Origin: Myotis daubentonii
Taxonomy: Eukaryota; Chordata; Mammalia; Chiroptera; Vespertilionidae
Length of the DNA: 64,000 nucleotides
Assembly: GCF_963259705.1 (NCBI RefSeq)
Contig: NC_081842.1
Coordinates: 89,634,433-89,698,432 of the forward strand
Direction of reading: 5' to 3'
Positions 1 through 10,214 of this stretch are shown one piece after another (position 1 is the first letter of the stretch; each line of letters begins with the position of its first letter). The translations under genes were made by a program, and so were the position numbers. The notes under the pieces are model-generated. The model did not search any database and was not told the origin of the DNA. It worked only from the letters and a program-made list of their open reading frames with translations.

Positions 1-1144
1 AATTAAAGAGTTTAACTATGACTGGCTATTTAATTGGCCTGGTTGTAACACTGCTGTTACCTCCCTCAGGATATGCAGAATTGAATAAATGGAAATTCAG
101 AGCTTTTATTAAATTTTAATTGTATTTTATTAAGACACAGAAAATAAGACATTTTTGTGGTTTTATTATTATCATGGTAATTTGCCAAGAGAAGGACTTT
201 AATGGTTTGAATACTAATTTAGTCAAAGATAGATTAAGCGCTACAGAAAAGAAAAATGGAGGCTCAAAGAGTTGGACATGCTGAGGAATAAAAGATAAAA
301 TTTTTGCTACAGCAACCCATGCTGATATTTTGAAAAGGAAAGCAGTTGGATTAAGAACAACCTGCATTTCATAAATAGCCAAAAGAATAAATAAAACAAT
401 AACAAAGACAAATACATATTCATTCATTTCTTCATTCAACAAGTGTTCATTAATTGCCTGGTTTGTGTACCAGTAACTTTTTATCATTGACTATAAAAAG
501 TCAAATTATACATGGTCCTGCCCTTGAGGGGGTTAGTGGGAGGGGAGAGTGTGAATCAACCATAATACAAAATAGGGCTGAAAAGGCTCATTTCCCATAG
601 AATTCCAGAGTGGTATGTGGGAATGAGGAGAAGAAGGGATTTTTTTTTTTCTAGAAACTGATATTTACACTGATTTGGAGACAATAGGATATAGTTAATG
701 TAAAGGGGATAAGGACAGTCCAGATGCAATATAGTAAAACAGAGTAAAAGCAAGAATCAGAGAAGTAGGAAAGGGCCAGATAATAAAAGGTCCTATTTGC
801 CAGCACAAGGAGTTTGACATTTATTCTAAAAATTTCTAGAAGTCACTGGGAAGGATTATTAAAATATACTCACTGGAGGCTTCTTAGTAGGTCAAAGATA
901 TGTGAGATTTGCATGTTAGAAAGATGGCTTTGGCAGCAGTATGAAGAATAAACCATTTGCCACCTGGTCTGTACAGTCATCATCTTATACCAGGTGTCTC
1001 AGACATTTGTTGCTCACCAAATATCTATGTGCTACCATACTTGTCCTACCCTCTCAGTTAGGCATGACCCTGTAACTAGTTCAGGCCTATGAGCTGGGCC
1101 AAGGGATAAAGGGCCTCACCTAGCTTTCCTTCTTCCCTTTGATA
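1..1144. other. Host intergenic DNA with an old LINE2 piece
   Basis: AT-rich DNA without a recognisable gene. The open frames here (the longest about 123 codons on the minus strand) have no recognisable domain and look like chance frames. The middle (about 410-960) resembles a decayed LINE2 and is listed separately. A short T run lies near 640. Confidence 0.6.
410..960 (-). repeat. Decayed LINE2 (L2) 3' fragment
   Basis: Read on the minus strand, this resembles the mammalian LINE2 3' end. The tail side carries the (TTCATTCA)-like run expected where L2 ends in TGAATGAA, then a segment like 'tgccaggcactg...cctgcccttgagggggttag', and farther away a 'gatttgcatgttagaaagatggctttggcagcagtatg'-like part, interrupted by diverged sequence. 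The assignment rests on remembered consensus similarity and the copy is badly eroded. Confidence 0.5.
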
Positions 1145-1215
1145 CAAATGTAGAGCCCTCAGGTTGCGTTGGTGGTATAGTGGTGAGCATAGCTGCCTTC
1201 CAAATGTAGAGCCCT
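1145..1215 (+). pseudogene. Retroposed 5' half of tRNA-Gly(UCC) with perfect target duplication
   Basis: Bases 1166-1200 match the first 35 nt of a mammalian tRNA-Gly(TCC): acceptor 5' strand, D arm, and anticodon stem as far as the anticodon. The next three bases (CAA) could be either tRNA or target. The identical 15-mer caaatgtagagccct lies on both sides, at 1145-1159 and 1201-1215. Six extra bases (1160-1165) separate the left duplication from the tRNA start and could be 5' leader or untemplated. There is no poly(A) and no 3' half. This fits the known class of tailless, loop-truncated tRNA retropseudogenes made by the L1 machinery. It is not a working tRNA gene because the T arm with box B is absent. 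Confidence 0.85.
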
Positions 1216-2730
1216 GTGCTCTGCATGGTAGGCCTCTGTCAGGCAGACTCCCTGAATGACTGTGGAGCAGGACCTACTTCACCCTCCTTTCACCCTCCAT
1301 TCACAAAGCTAGGCGATTTACAATGTAAGTTGAGCAATTTTTGTTCTTGTAACATAGTCTAACCTAACATGACTAATACATTCTGATCACTTCCTTTATT
1401 CTTTGAAAAGTTCAGTTCCTGTCACTTTCTAACATTCAGTGTGTCACAATTCTTGGCAATTTTAATACCTTTGCTCATGGCCCTTCCAATATTCCAGCTA
1501 TTCTATGACTTGGCTTTTGCTTGCCAAACTAATCTTGTCCCCCACCCAACCTCAGTCATTCACTCCCATGATTCTACACTAATTTTTATGATCATCAAAG
1601 ATTTCTATTTTGAGCATATTCATCTCTGACTCTTATCTTCTGTCCTTCTAGCCAACTCCATATAATATCCCAACTTGTAATATTCTTCAACTTAATTGGT
1701 ACTTATTTACACATTTATTAATGAAAGATTTTCACCATCTCACACCCCTCATATCCTCATTTTCTTATCTTTCTAGATCCTAAGGGCATCATTATGACCA
1801 CTTGCTTATAAATTCCATTAACTTATTTGTCCCTTTATGGTTATTAATTCTCCCCTGGAAAAATTTCAAATCTAGCTGAATTTAATTCTGCCATCTCTTC
1901 ATCTGAACCTTCGAAAATGAATGTGTCTGGAAAAATATCAGCCTAACATGCTGACTGCTCTCACTTTAGATTCATGACTTCTAAACATATGTTTCTGTGA
2001 GCAAGAATTCACTTTCAACTTTTAATTAGTATTTTAAACCTCCTCCTCTGTTCTTAAATCTACACCACCATGTCACTAAATGCACTCATAGGTGATCACC
2101 TTGCTTCCTATTTCTTTAGGAAAAGTGATTTATCACCAGAAAAGACCTTACTCAAACTACAACCACATGCCATCAATATGTCGGTCATACACTCTGCCCT
2201 CCACCCTGTAATAGAGTAAGCCATCTGTAATCCTTTCCTACACCAACTCCTCCACTTTTGCACTTCATTTCAATTCTCCTGGCCTACTCATGAATATAGT
2301 TTTCCTAGTTGTCTGAAATAATCAGTTTCCCTTTCTAGTGTATCTTTCTTGTCTACACACAAAAATATATCAACTTTCAGTACTTTGACCCTGTAATCCT
2401 TAAAATTACTACCCCCACCTTTACTTTCCTTAACAGAAAATCTCTGCCAAAATTTATCTATACTATGTCTCTCTAATTTCTCACTTCCCATTCTTTCTTG
2501 ATTTGGTCCAATTAGCTTTTACACCATCACCCTGCTGGAAACTTTCTTGTCAATGTCTCCAATAATATTAATGTTGGTAAACACAACACAACTCTCAAAT
2601 CTCAGATTTCCAGACCACTTTCAATTCTCATATATTTTTTTTTATAGCATAGATTGATTTTCTCAACTGTAGACTTTAAAAATCAATTTGAATTCTTGAT
2701 ATTTTTGACATGAGGATTCAGTTTATTTTC
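1216..2730. other. Host intergenic DNA, nothing recognised
   Basis: AT-rich sequence with only short chance open frames on both strands. I see no repeat family, RNA gene or exon that I can support here. Confidence 0.5.
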
Positions 2731-2920
2731 TTTTAATTTTTATTGTTGAAAGTATTACATATGTCCTCCTTTTTTCCCATTGACCCCTTCTAGCCTACAC
2801 TGCCACCCCCCCGCATGCCTTCACCACACTATTGTCTGTGTCCATAGGTTATGCATATATGAATACAAGTTCTTTGGTTAATCTCTTCCCACCCACCCAT
2901 CCACCCCCACAGCACATAAA
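2731..2920 (-). mobile_element. L1 3'-UTR fragment
   Basis: The minus strand reads as the 3' UTR of the bat L1 seen elsewhere in the window. It begins with a T-rich block (poly(A) side), then the C-rich 'cctccttttttcccattgacccc' segment and 'attgtctgtgtcc...ttatgcatatatg' followed by 'caagttctttggtt'. The same string occurs at 44.8-45.0 kb, 5.1-5.25 kb and 55.6-55.7 kb. Strongly 5'-truncated. Confidence 0.8.
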
Positions 2921-2921
2921 G

Positions 2922-2968
<47 letters not shown>

Positions 2969-2984
2969 CCCACAGCACATAAAG

Positions 2985-3045
<61 letters not shown>
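2911..3045. repeat. Duplicated (TA)n microsatellite block
   Basis: Two tandem copies of a unit made of 'cccacagcacataaagaa' followed by a long (AT) run, the first run about 40 bp and the second about 60 bp. The non-repetitive prefix comes from the L1 3' UTR to the left, so a segment of L1 plus microsatellite was duplicated. A Helitron 3' end abuts the right side. Confidence 0.9.
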
Positions 3046-3050
<5 letters not shown>

Positions 3051-3505
3051 GGCCCGGTGCACAAAAATTTGTGCTCTCGGGGGATCCCTCAGCTCGTCCT
3101 ATGCCTTCTTGCAGTCTGGGACCCCTCGAAGGATGTCCACCTGCTGGCGTAGCCCCACTCCCTGGGGGATTGGGCCCAAGCTGGCAGTCAGACATCCCTC
3201 TGGCAGCCCGGCAGCCCTTGGGGGATGTCCACTTGCCAGCAGGGAGCAGACCTAAGCTGCAGTCGGACATCCTTAGTGCTGCTGAGGAGGCAGGAGAGGC
3301 TCCCGCCACCACTGATGTGCTGGCAGCCATCATCCTGGCTTGTGGCTTAGTAGAGCTCCCCCTGTGGGAGTACACTGACCACCAGGGGGCAGCTCCTGTA
3401 TTGAGCATCTGCCCCCCTGGTGGTCAGTGGGTGTCATAGTGACCAGTCATTCCCAGTCGTTCTGCTCTTAGGGTCAATTTGCATATTACCCTTTTATTAT
3501 ATAGA
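3046..3505 (-). mobile_element. Non-autonomous Helitron, family C (CTCF-motif family)
   Basis: On the minus strand the element starts TCTATATAATAAAAGGG and ends with a hairpin (GCACAAA-loop-TTTGTGC region) plus CCGGGCCTCTAA, the Helitron CTRR terminus. It is inserted in the TA microsatellite at A|T. The interior is GC-rich and carries an inverted pair of CCACCAGGG-type motifs at 3379-3392 and 3409-3423. No coding capacity; the 120-codon frames on both strands are chance. It directly follows, in element orientation, the A-like Helitron at 3507-4132. Confidence 0.85.
3379..3392 (+). promoter_or_regulatory. CTCF-core-like motif inside Helitron C
   Basis: CCACCAGGGGGCAG fits the CTCF core consensus CCASYAGRKGGCRS at every position. 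A second copy in the opposite direction, with one extra G, lies at 3409-3423, so the pair can form a hairpin. Sequence match only; occupancy is not shown. Confidence 0.55.
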
Positions 3506-3506
3506 A

Positions 3507-4132
3507 TAGAGGCCTGGTACACACTGGGGGCCGACTGGTTTTCCCTGAAGGGTGCCCTGGATCAGGGTGGGGGCCCTGCTGTGGTGCCTGGCCAGCCTGG
3601 GTGAGGGGCTGATGGCTGTTTGCAGCTGGTCACACCCCCTTCAGGGTGGGGGTCCCCACTGGGGTGCCTGGCCAGCCTGGATGAGGGGATGATGGCTGTT
3701 TTCAGTCTGACCACACCCCCTTTAGGGTGGGGGTCCCCGCTGGGGTGCCTGGCAAGTCTGAGTGAGGGGCTGATGACTGTTTTCAGACTGACCAAGCCCC
3801 CAGGCGACTGAAGCTCCCAGCCTTTCCATTTTTCTTTTTTTTTTTTATTCACTCCAGCTCCGTGGCCATGGCGACTGGAAGCAGGTATCTGGGGTTTATT
3901 TACCTTCTATAATTGAAACTTTGTTGCCTTGAGAGGAGGCAGCAGCCAGGTGGGAAGCTTGGCTTCTTTCATCATTGGGGCAACCAAGCCTCCTGCTTGC
4001 TCCAGCTCCATGGCTGCCGGCCACCATCTTGATTGGGTTAATTTTCATATAGTCGCTCTGATTGGCTGGTGGGCATGGCTTAAGATGTAGCAGAGGTATG
4101 GTCAATTTGCATGTTTGTCTATTATTAGGTAA
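3507..4132 (-). mobile_element. Non-autonomous Helitron, A-like unit fused upstream of C
   Basis: The minus strand begins near 4132 with ...CCTAATAATAG, followed by subterminal ATGCAAAT and a CCAATCAG box, and ends at GGCCTCTATTC at 3507. The 3' half matches unit A found six more times to the right: GC-rich 'cctggatcagggtggg' repeats in three tandem copies between about 3550 and 3790, then a short A/T-rich tract. The 5' half differs from the other A copies. No palindrome precedes the GGCCTCTA end, and the next base pair begins the C element. Confidence 0.8.
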
Positions 4133-4177
4133 TATATATATGTAGATATATATATGTAGATATATATATATATATGT

Positions 4178-4264
<87 letters not shown>
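4133..4264. repeat. Compound (TA)n-(GA)n microsatellite
   Basis: About 65 bp of TATATG/TA repeats followed by about 44 bp of GA repeats. It starts exactly at the 5' end of the Helitron to its left. The same TA-then-GA order beside a Helitron 5' end recurs at 52.1 kb. Confidence 0.9.
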
Positions 4265-4267
<3 letters not shown>

Positions 4268-4389
4268 TTCTTTTTTGCTTCTCCTTATCTCTACCATCAC
4301 CTCTTGTTGTATTGGAGAGTTTCCTAACATCTCGCCCTAATTCAATGCTTGTTCTCTTTTTGGTTTATTAAAAACTAGAAGTCAGAATG

Positions 4390-4760
4390 CTTCTTTTGAA
4401 CTCATGTTAACCAGGTCACTATTCTATTCAAAACCCTCCAATAGCTTCTTATCTTTCTTAGAGTAAAATCCTCAACATGATCTGTAAAGCCTTGTGTTTC
4501 TGATTTCCAACATCTCTCTGATTTCATTCATTTTTTTCCTGTTCACTCACTCTGCTCTTGCAATGCTGGCCTCCTCCTGACACAGTAACATGCCAGGAAA
4601 GTTCACTCTTTGGGGCTTTCATACTTGCTAGCCCCAAGATATCTGAAGGTCTGGTTCCTTCTCTGTCTCTGCATATCTGTTCAAACTTTCCTTCTAAGTG
4701 AAGTCATCCTGAACCACCCGATACAAACACTTTTATTCTCTTGGCAATCTTGTGAGTTAG
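4390..4760 (+). repeat. LINE2 (L2) 3' region fragment
   Basis: The plus strand follows the L2 consensus order that I remember: 'caaaaccctccaatagcttc', 'agagtaaaatcctcaa', 'ctcactctgctc...ctggcctcc', 'tgttcaaactttccttctaagtgaagtcatcctgaaccaccc'. Ancient and diverged, with no coding potential. Confidence 0.6.
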
Positions 4761-5012
4761 ATATTAATATTCCATGTTAAAGTTGAAGTAAAAAGTTTAC
4801 AAGATATCATCTCCATATTTAAGAGGAAAAAACAAAATCTCACAGAACAGTCACTACCTATAGAGTTACTTTGTACCAGGGATTCTAAGCTCTTACATAT
4901 ATTAATGCATTTAATTATCATAAGAACTTTATAATTCTTTATAGATATCAAATAAAATATCCAGAATAGTCACTAACCTTTGTAGATATCTAAGATAGCT
5001 TCTTTCTGTCTT

Positions 5013-5092
5013 TCTTTCTTTTTTTTCCTTTTCTTTTCTTTTCTCTTCTTTTCTTTTCTTTTCTTTTCTTTTCTTTTCTTTTCTTTTTTTAA
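5013..5092. repeat. (TTTTC)n microsatellite grown from the L1 A-tail
   Basis: A run of TTTTC units sits exactly where the poly(A) tail of the minus-strand L1 should be. Confidence 0.9.
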
Positions 5093-5305
5093 TGTCTAAA
5101 GTTTTACATATGTCTCCTTTTTCCCCAATTGACCCCCCCCTCCACCACCCATTCCCACCCAGGGCAAGTCCCCACAGCCCCAGGGTCTGTGTTCATTGGT
5201 TATGCTAATATGAATGCATACAAGTCCTTTAGTTGTTCTCTAACTCCATCCCCTACCATTTGTCTCTAGGTCAATCTATTCTTTTTCATCAAATTATGTT
5301 GATCA

Positions 5306-5805
5306 TTATACCCCATATACCAGTGAGATCATGTAATATTTATCTGTCTCCAACTGGCTTATTTCACTTAGCATAATGCTCTCCTGTTCCATCCATGTTG
5401 TTGCAAATGGTAAAAGTTCCTTCTTTTTTATAGCGGCATAGTATTCCATTGTGTAGATGTACCACAGTTTTTTAATCCACTCATCTGCTGATGGGCACTT
5501 AGGCTGTTTCCAAATCTTAGCTATTGTAAATTGTGCTGCTATGAACATAGGGATACATATATCCTTTCTGATTGGTGTTTCTGGTTTCTTGGGATATATT
5601 CCTAGAAGTGGGATCACTGGGTAAAATGGAAGTTCCATTCTTAACGTTTTGAGGAAACTCCATACTGTCTTCCATAGTGGCTGCACCAAGTCTGCATTCC
5701 CACCAGCAGTGCAGGAGGGTTCCTTTTTCTCCACATCCTCACCAGCACTTGTCATTTGTTGATTTATTGATGATAGCCATTCTGACAGGTGTGAGATGGC
5801 ATCTC
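5306..5805 (-). pseudogene. L1 ORF2 C-terminal relic
   Basis: The translated minus strand gives 149 codons typical of the ORF2p C-terminal region, containing '[17 protein letters not shown]', '[10 protein letters not shown]' and 'WYIYTMEYYAAIKKKELL' segments, and ending in the post-ORF2 region. The reading frame is cut on its N-terminal side by the LTR at 5808. No RT motifs are included. Confidence 0.9.
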
Positions 5806-5807
5806 AT

Positions 5808-6388
5808 TGAAGCAGGAATTTTGGCGTAACATAGGCAGGCTTAGGGTTTTTAGAATTGGGGTCCATGGAAAAGCACGGTGTTGCAGACTGGGAGAAGGTA
5901 CATTTCCATAACACACAGAAGCCAGGTGCAGTTACATTTCCATAAGATAAGAGAGCAGCAAAGTTCTATTTTCATAAGACAAGTGAACTGGAAGTAGCCA
6001 GAAAAGGTCTATATTTACAAAATAAAGAGAAGGAAGCCCTTCATTCAGATGGAAAAGAAGAAAGCCCAGACAAATGGAAGGACTATGATGGAGGAGGGCC
6101 TTAAGAATCAGTAACCAATTCGAAGGGAAATATTGACCAGTCAGAGGGGATATCAGGACACAGGAACTGCAACCTTTATAAGCTATGGGGAAAAAGAACT
6201 CAGTGGGACCATTTACCCCCTTCCTACATGGGAGTCAGTTCTGTGGGACTCTTCCCCCTCCTTATGTGGGAGTCTGTACTTGTTCTTCAATAAATATCCA
6301 CCTTTGCTATACCACTTTCTGTCTGTGGATTCTTTCTTCGATTCCGGTGGACAAAGAATCTGGGTTCCAGTCCAAGAATTTGGTATCA
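5808..6388 (+). mobile_element. Solo ERV LTR nested in the L1
   Basis: The element begins TG (5808), ends CA (6388) and is flanked by the 4-bp duplication TCAT (5804-5807 and 6389-6392); removing it rejoins the L1. Four-base duplications are typical of gammaretrovirus-like (ERV1) elements. A TATA-like TTTATAAG lies at 6175-6182 and an AATAAA signal at 6289-6294, the spacing expected for U3 and R. The proximal U3 repeats an 'acatttccataa' motif. No internal viral genes are present. A related LTR lies at 27627-28187. Confidence 0.85.
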
Positions 6389-6696
6389 TCATTGTTGTTT
6401 TGATTTGCATCTCTCCGATGATTAGTGACTTTGAGCATGTTTTTATATGTCTCTGGGCCTTCTGTCTACATCTAAATAAAAAGCTTATGCACAGCAAAAG
6501 AAACCACCAACAAAACAATAAGAAAGCCCCCTGCATGGGAGAACATATTTGCCAATGTTATCTTTGATAAGGGTTTAATCTACAAAATTTACAGAGAACA
6601 CATACAACTTAACAAAGGAAGATAAACAACGCAATCAAAAATGGTCAAAGGGTCTAAATAGACACTTTTTGAAAGAGGACATAAGAGAGCTTCTTT

Positions 6697-7117
6697 AAAC
6701 CAATACTTTTTCCTTAGTACTCTATGGGTTCTTGGTATTATGTTATCACACAATCATTCAAAAATCAGGTGTGTAGGAATAGGTTATACATATTTTTCCA
6801 ATTAAATGTATCCTTATTTAATCCATACTAATTTGACTATAATATTTTAAATAGTAAAACCCAGTGTCCTTATAAATTTTGAGTTGTTGGCATCTCCATA
6901 TGTACTTTAGTCTATATTGTAAATATTTATAAAAATCCTGGTCTTCAGAACACTCTTTTTCTATGTCAATACAGAGTAGTTTTAGAAATGATAAACATAA
7001 CTTTTAGAAAACACTGAATATTTCAGAATTTTGCACTATTTTCCATCTTTAAATATCTTTTGAAATATTATTTGTGCATCTAGTTTACTATCACAATATT
7101 GATGATGCCTATAAAAC
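6697..7117. other. Host intergenic DNA, nothing recognised
   Basis: AT-rich sequence with no open frame or repeat family that I can name. Confidence 0.5.
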
Positions 7118-7366
7118 AATAGTTGAGATTTCTGCCGAAACCGGTTTGGCTCAGTGGATAGAGCGTCAGCCTGTGGACTGAAAGGTCCCAGGTTCAGTTC
7201 CGGTCAAGGGCATGTACCTGGGTTGCGGGCACATCCCCAGGGGGAGATGTGCAGGAGGCAGCTGATTAATGTTTCTCTCTCATCGATGTTTCTAACTCTC
7301 TATCTCTCTCCCTTCCTCTCTGTAGAAAATCAATAAAATATATTTAAAAATAATAGTTGAGATTTC
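7118..7366 (+). mobile_element. Ves SINE with 15-bp target duplication
   Basis: A tRNA-derived SINE spans 7133-7351. It has an A box like TGGCTCAGTGG, a B box like GGTTCAGTTCC, the Ves body ('ggcatgtacctgggttgc', 'gtgcaggaggcagctgat'), a CT-rich tract and an A-rich tail with ATTTAAAAATA. The repeat aatagttgagatttc occurs at 7118-7132 and again at 7352-7366. An intact 5' end and clean duplication suggest a fairly young copy. Confidence 0.95.
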
Positions 7367-7454
7367 ACAAAACTACAGAATATTTAAAACTAAAGAATCG
7401 CAAATATTCTAAAAGGATCAGTGAATCTTTCTGACCTGATTATAGAAATGGTTA

Positions 7455-7722
7455 TCTACACTAACAAAAGAGAAAGATGCAAATTGACTGTACCTTCGCA
7501 ACACCCACCAGCCAATCAGGATTGAGTATGCAAATAAACCCAATAAAGATGGGTTAATTTGCATATGCAAGTGCCAAGTGGTTGGGGGCAGGGTAGGATG
7601 CTCCGGGTCTCTGGGCAGTATGGGAAGGCAGAAAGGCAGCTCTGGCCAGAGCGAAGGCAGTGTCAGCAGCCAGGAGAAGGAAGGCCCAGTCTTGTACGAA
7701 TCTTCATGCATCGGGCCTCTAG
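7455..7722 (+). mobile_element. Short non-autonomous Helitron (268 bp)
   Basis: Starts TCTACACTAACAAAAGAG after A7454, and ends CGGGCCTCTAG before T7723. The subterminal region carries CCAAT (7512-7516) and octamer ATGCAAAT (7528-7535), and a second TTTGCATAT follows. Its 5' region resembles the RepHel element at 10757 and the short element at 54244, so it is probably a deletion derivative of that lineage. Confidence 0.9.
7512..7535 (+). promoter_or_regulatory. CCAAT box plus octamer in a Helitron 5' end
   Basis: GCCAATCAGG (NF-Y-type) is followed 11 bp later by ATGCAAAT (POU/octamer). The same pair, at similar spacing, occurs in most Helitron families of this window. It may be the transposon promoter or a part of the 5' recognition region. 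Confidence 0.5.
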
Positions 7723-8097
7723 TATAACATAATTTTCATAAACAGGTAAAAATATACATATATTAAAACTGTCTCAAATTTGCAATAATTTTAAACATCA
7801 TTTGGCTGCTCAAATTACATTTTGCTTATAAATTATCTATTACACTTTCCTATGCTACTTACAATCACTTATGAAAACATAATTTTGTATAATATGCAGG
7901 AAGTTGAGTTCATTATACTGCTCATTAGAGTGTGCAAACCTCATCTCTTGTTCCATTTCCCTTCACGCCTGATCTATACTTTTTTTCTCATCATCCAGTT
8001 GAAGCCTATCTTATTGTTTTTGATATGGCTTTAAATAGAATATAATTTTATAAAACATATAGAATTATTTGTATATGTGCATTTTCAATTTTCCATA
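7723..8097. other. Host intergenic DNA, nothing recognised
   Basis: AT-rich sequence without a supportable gene or repeat. Confidence 0.5.
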
Positions 8098-8228
8098 TAC
8101 AGGATTGGGTAAAAGTAGGTTTACAGTTGTGAGTACATGAAAACAGGTTTTACTTGTATTATAATTTGTTAATTCTTGTACTGTTTTCCATAGGACCAAC
8201 TGTAAATCTACTTTTGCCCTACCCTGTA
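8098..8228. mobile_element. Mariner-type MITE
   Basis: A 127-bp element (8100-8226) lies between TA dinucleotides (8098-8099 and 8227-8228). Its ends are long inverted repeats: the left end reads CAGGATTGGGTAAAAGTAGG and the right end, reversed, CAGGGTAGGGCAAAAGTAG, each followed by TTTACAGTTG. TA duplication and the 'CAAAAGTA' terminus fit Tc1/mariner. There is no transposase. Confidence 0.85.
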
Positions 8229-8559
8229 TTTTATGGAGTGTGGTTTTATTTCAGGAGGGGGTGAGGGAGGAATTGTGGGTGGCAACCAAAAAGAAAAAAT
8301 GTTTCTATAGGCAGGTCTTCTCTAAAATATTAAGCTTACTTGAATCTCTGTTTTGAGAAGCTGTGTTTTACAGTGAAAAGATCATGCATATTTCAATCAA
8401 ATGTGGGTTCAAACAAAATGAAAATTATCAAACTGATGTTTTTGAGCATTAAATTTAATCTCTCTCCAAAATTAGAAACAGTGTAAAATACCTCAGAAGC
8501 TAACATATAGCAAGCATTGATAGTACAGTATTGGATTATAAATCTTGTTCTGTTTATCT

Positions 8560-8900
8560 TTTTCTTTTTACTCAGCACTGCATTTATAAGCTATCTATTT
8601 TTATATGTACATCTAGTTATTTCTAGTCAGTGCATAATATTTCACAAGTATGTGTGCACATTTGGCTTATCCACCCTTCCAGTTGCCCTTGGCTCCTGCC
8701 CTTACAGAGAAAGCTACAATAGATTCTGCTAACTTGCTTTCGTAGGGCCAAGTGAGAATTTATCTGCAATATGCATCCAGAACTGTGATCCCTGGGTCAA
8801 AGGGCATCTATCTGTTTAATGTTACTCAGTACTGACCAATACTTCTAGAATGCTTGTATTATTCTATACTCTTAACAGTATCTCATGTCTCTCATTTTTT
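8560..8900 (-). repeat. Possible ancient L1M 3' fragment
   Basis: Phrases such as 'gatccctgggtcaaagggcat' and the preceding stretch loosely follow the 3' portion of old mammalian L1M elements in inverted orientation. Strong divergence makes this tentative. Confidence 0.3.
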
Positions 8901-9214
8901 CACTCTGTTTTTATCCCCTCATTTTTTATTTTGCCTGGCCATATCTATTTCTCCACATTTATATTTTATATCTATATATGTTATTGTATTTGACATTTAA
9001 TAACAGGATGTTAGAGATTTGGTTTGGATTACAATGTCTTTCTTATAATATGAGTAGTAGAGAGGAAAAGTAATTTGTGAGATAAATTTGTACTTTAATC
9101 TGTGGCTCTTAATCATTCTATTTCTTTGTGTCATAGTTATTTGTGCATTTGTTTTAGATCCTGTAATTGTGAACTTCTTAAAGATGTGAGCTATGCCTTA
9201 GATAGTCCAATAGT

Positions 9215-9350
9215 CACCCATGCATTTGTTTATTTAAAAATATGTATTAGCCACATCTCCTATGCCAGTATACAGAAGTGAGTAAAACAGTTCCTATCCT
9301 AAGCAACTCATGTCAAGGGTAGAGAAAAATATGGAAATAAATTAAAAAAA
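9215..9350 (-). repeat. Possible LINE2 tail fragment
   Basis: 'tatgccagtatacagaagtgagtaaaacagttcctatcc' parallels the reverse of the L2 3' end. Short and diverged. Confidence 0.4.
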
Positions 9351-10214
9351 TGTGAATTGGTAACTGCTGTCATAGAAATATATATATTGCTTCTCTGACC
9401 TTGGGGCATGAGAAAGCAGAGCAAGGTACATACTTAATTTTCCTTTTCGTTCTTTTTTTCTATCTTGTTTCTTATTACTACAGAGCAAGTATTAAGATAA
9501 GAAAATATGCAAAAAAATCTCTTAAATGTGAGTCAGAATTGAATTAAAGAATGTTTTTTTCTGAAGATGTACCTAAATATTGACTCTGTAATTAAGTTAA
9601 GAGTTGAACAGATAATAATTAAATACTTCTTATGAGCAGTCCTGAGCATTAATCATCCAATGGAAATTAAAATCTCCCGTTTGATGTGACCAGTTTGGTG
9701 GAGATGAACTTCTGTGAATCACATATTGCTTCTGATATAAGAGTTGGTCAAGATATGACCATTTGTAAAGAGAGTATCTTAGGTCTTAAATTCTTAACTT
9801 TTGAAATTTCTTGAAATTAATTCTTTTGGCAGAGACTACGTAGAATAAAATTAAGATTTTGTTTGTTTGTTTTTGTTCTAAAGGTCTGTATTTGTTGGTC
9901 AGCCATATCCCTTCCAAGGTGAAGAGCCCAGCAGAAAGAAACAAAGGGTGGAGATGGGTATCACTAACTACTTTCTCTAATGAACTTGATAATCAGGCCT
10001 TTCCTCCCTTTTTTATTTCTTGTTCTCATTTTGATTGGCATATGTAGGTAGGATAAAGTAACTAGAAATGAGCTGTCATAAGTTTTGGAAGAGTAGAAAA
10101 TAAGGGACTCAAAGAAGATAGAGGAAATAACATTGCCAGAGTTCTATCTTGAAATTTTTCTTAGAATATTCATATAAGTGCATTTCATTAATATACTCAA
10201 AACTCTTCAATCAT
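9351..10214. other. Host intergenic DNA, nothing recognised
   Basis: AT-rich sequence with short chance open frames only. Confidence 0.45.

Larger units (their letters stand above)
4992..6696 (-). mobile_element. 5'-inverted (twin-primed) L1 with its target duplication
   Basis: The insert 5006-6682 is flanked by aagatagcttcttt (4992-5005) and aagagagcttcttt (6683-6696), one mismatch. Left to right: a (TTTTC)n expanded A-tail, L1 3' UTR, and the ORF2 C-terminus on the minus strand (5306-5807). Then comes an ERV LTR (5808-6388), more minus-strand ORF2 to about 6477, and an inverted plus-strand ORF2 piece (6478-6682). That piece encodes residues such as HSKRNHQQNNKK, which lie just upstream in ORF2. 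This is the signature of twin priming. The minus-strand target TTT/AAAG fits the L1 endonuclease. It is dead, with stops and frameshifts. Confidence 0.9.

Noticed and set aside
116..487. 123-codon minus-strand frame, hydrophobic start
   Set aside because: No recognisable domain, AT-rich, overlaps a decayed LINE2; typical chance frame.
2829..3064. Frames rich in alternating Ile and Tyr
   Set aside because: Translation of a (TA)n microsatellite.
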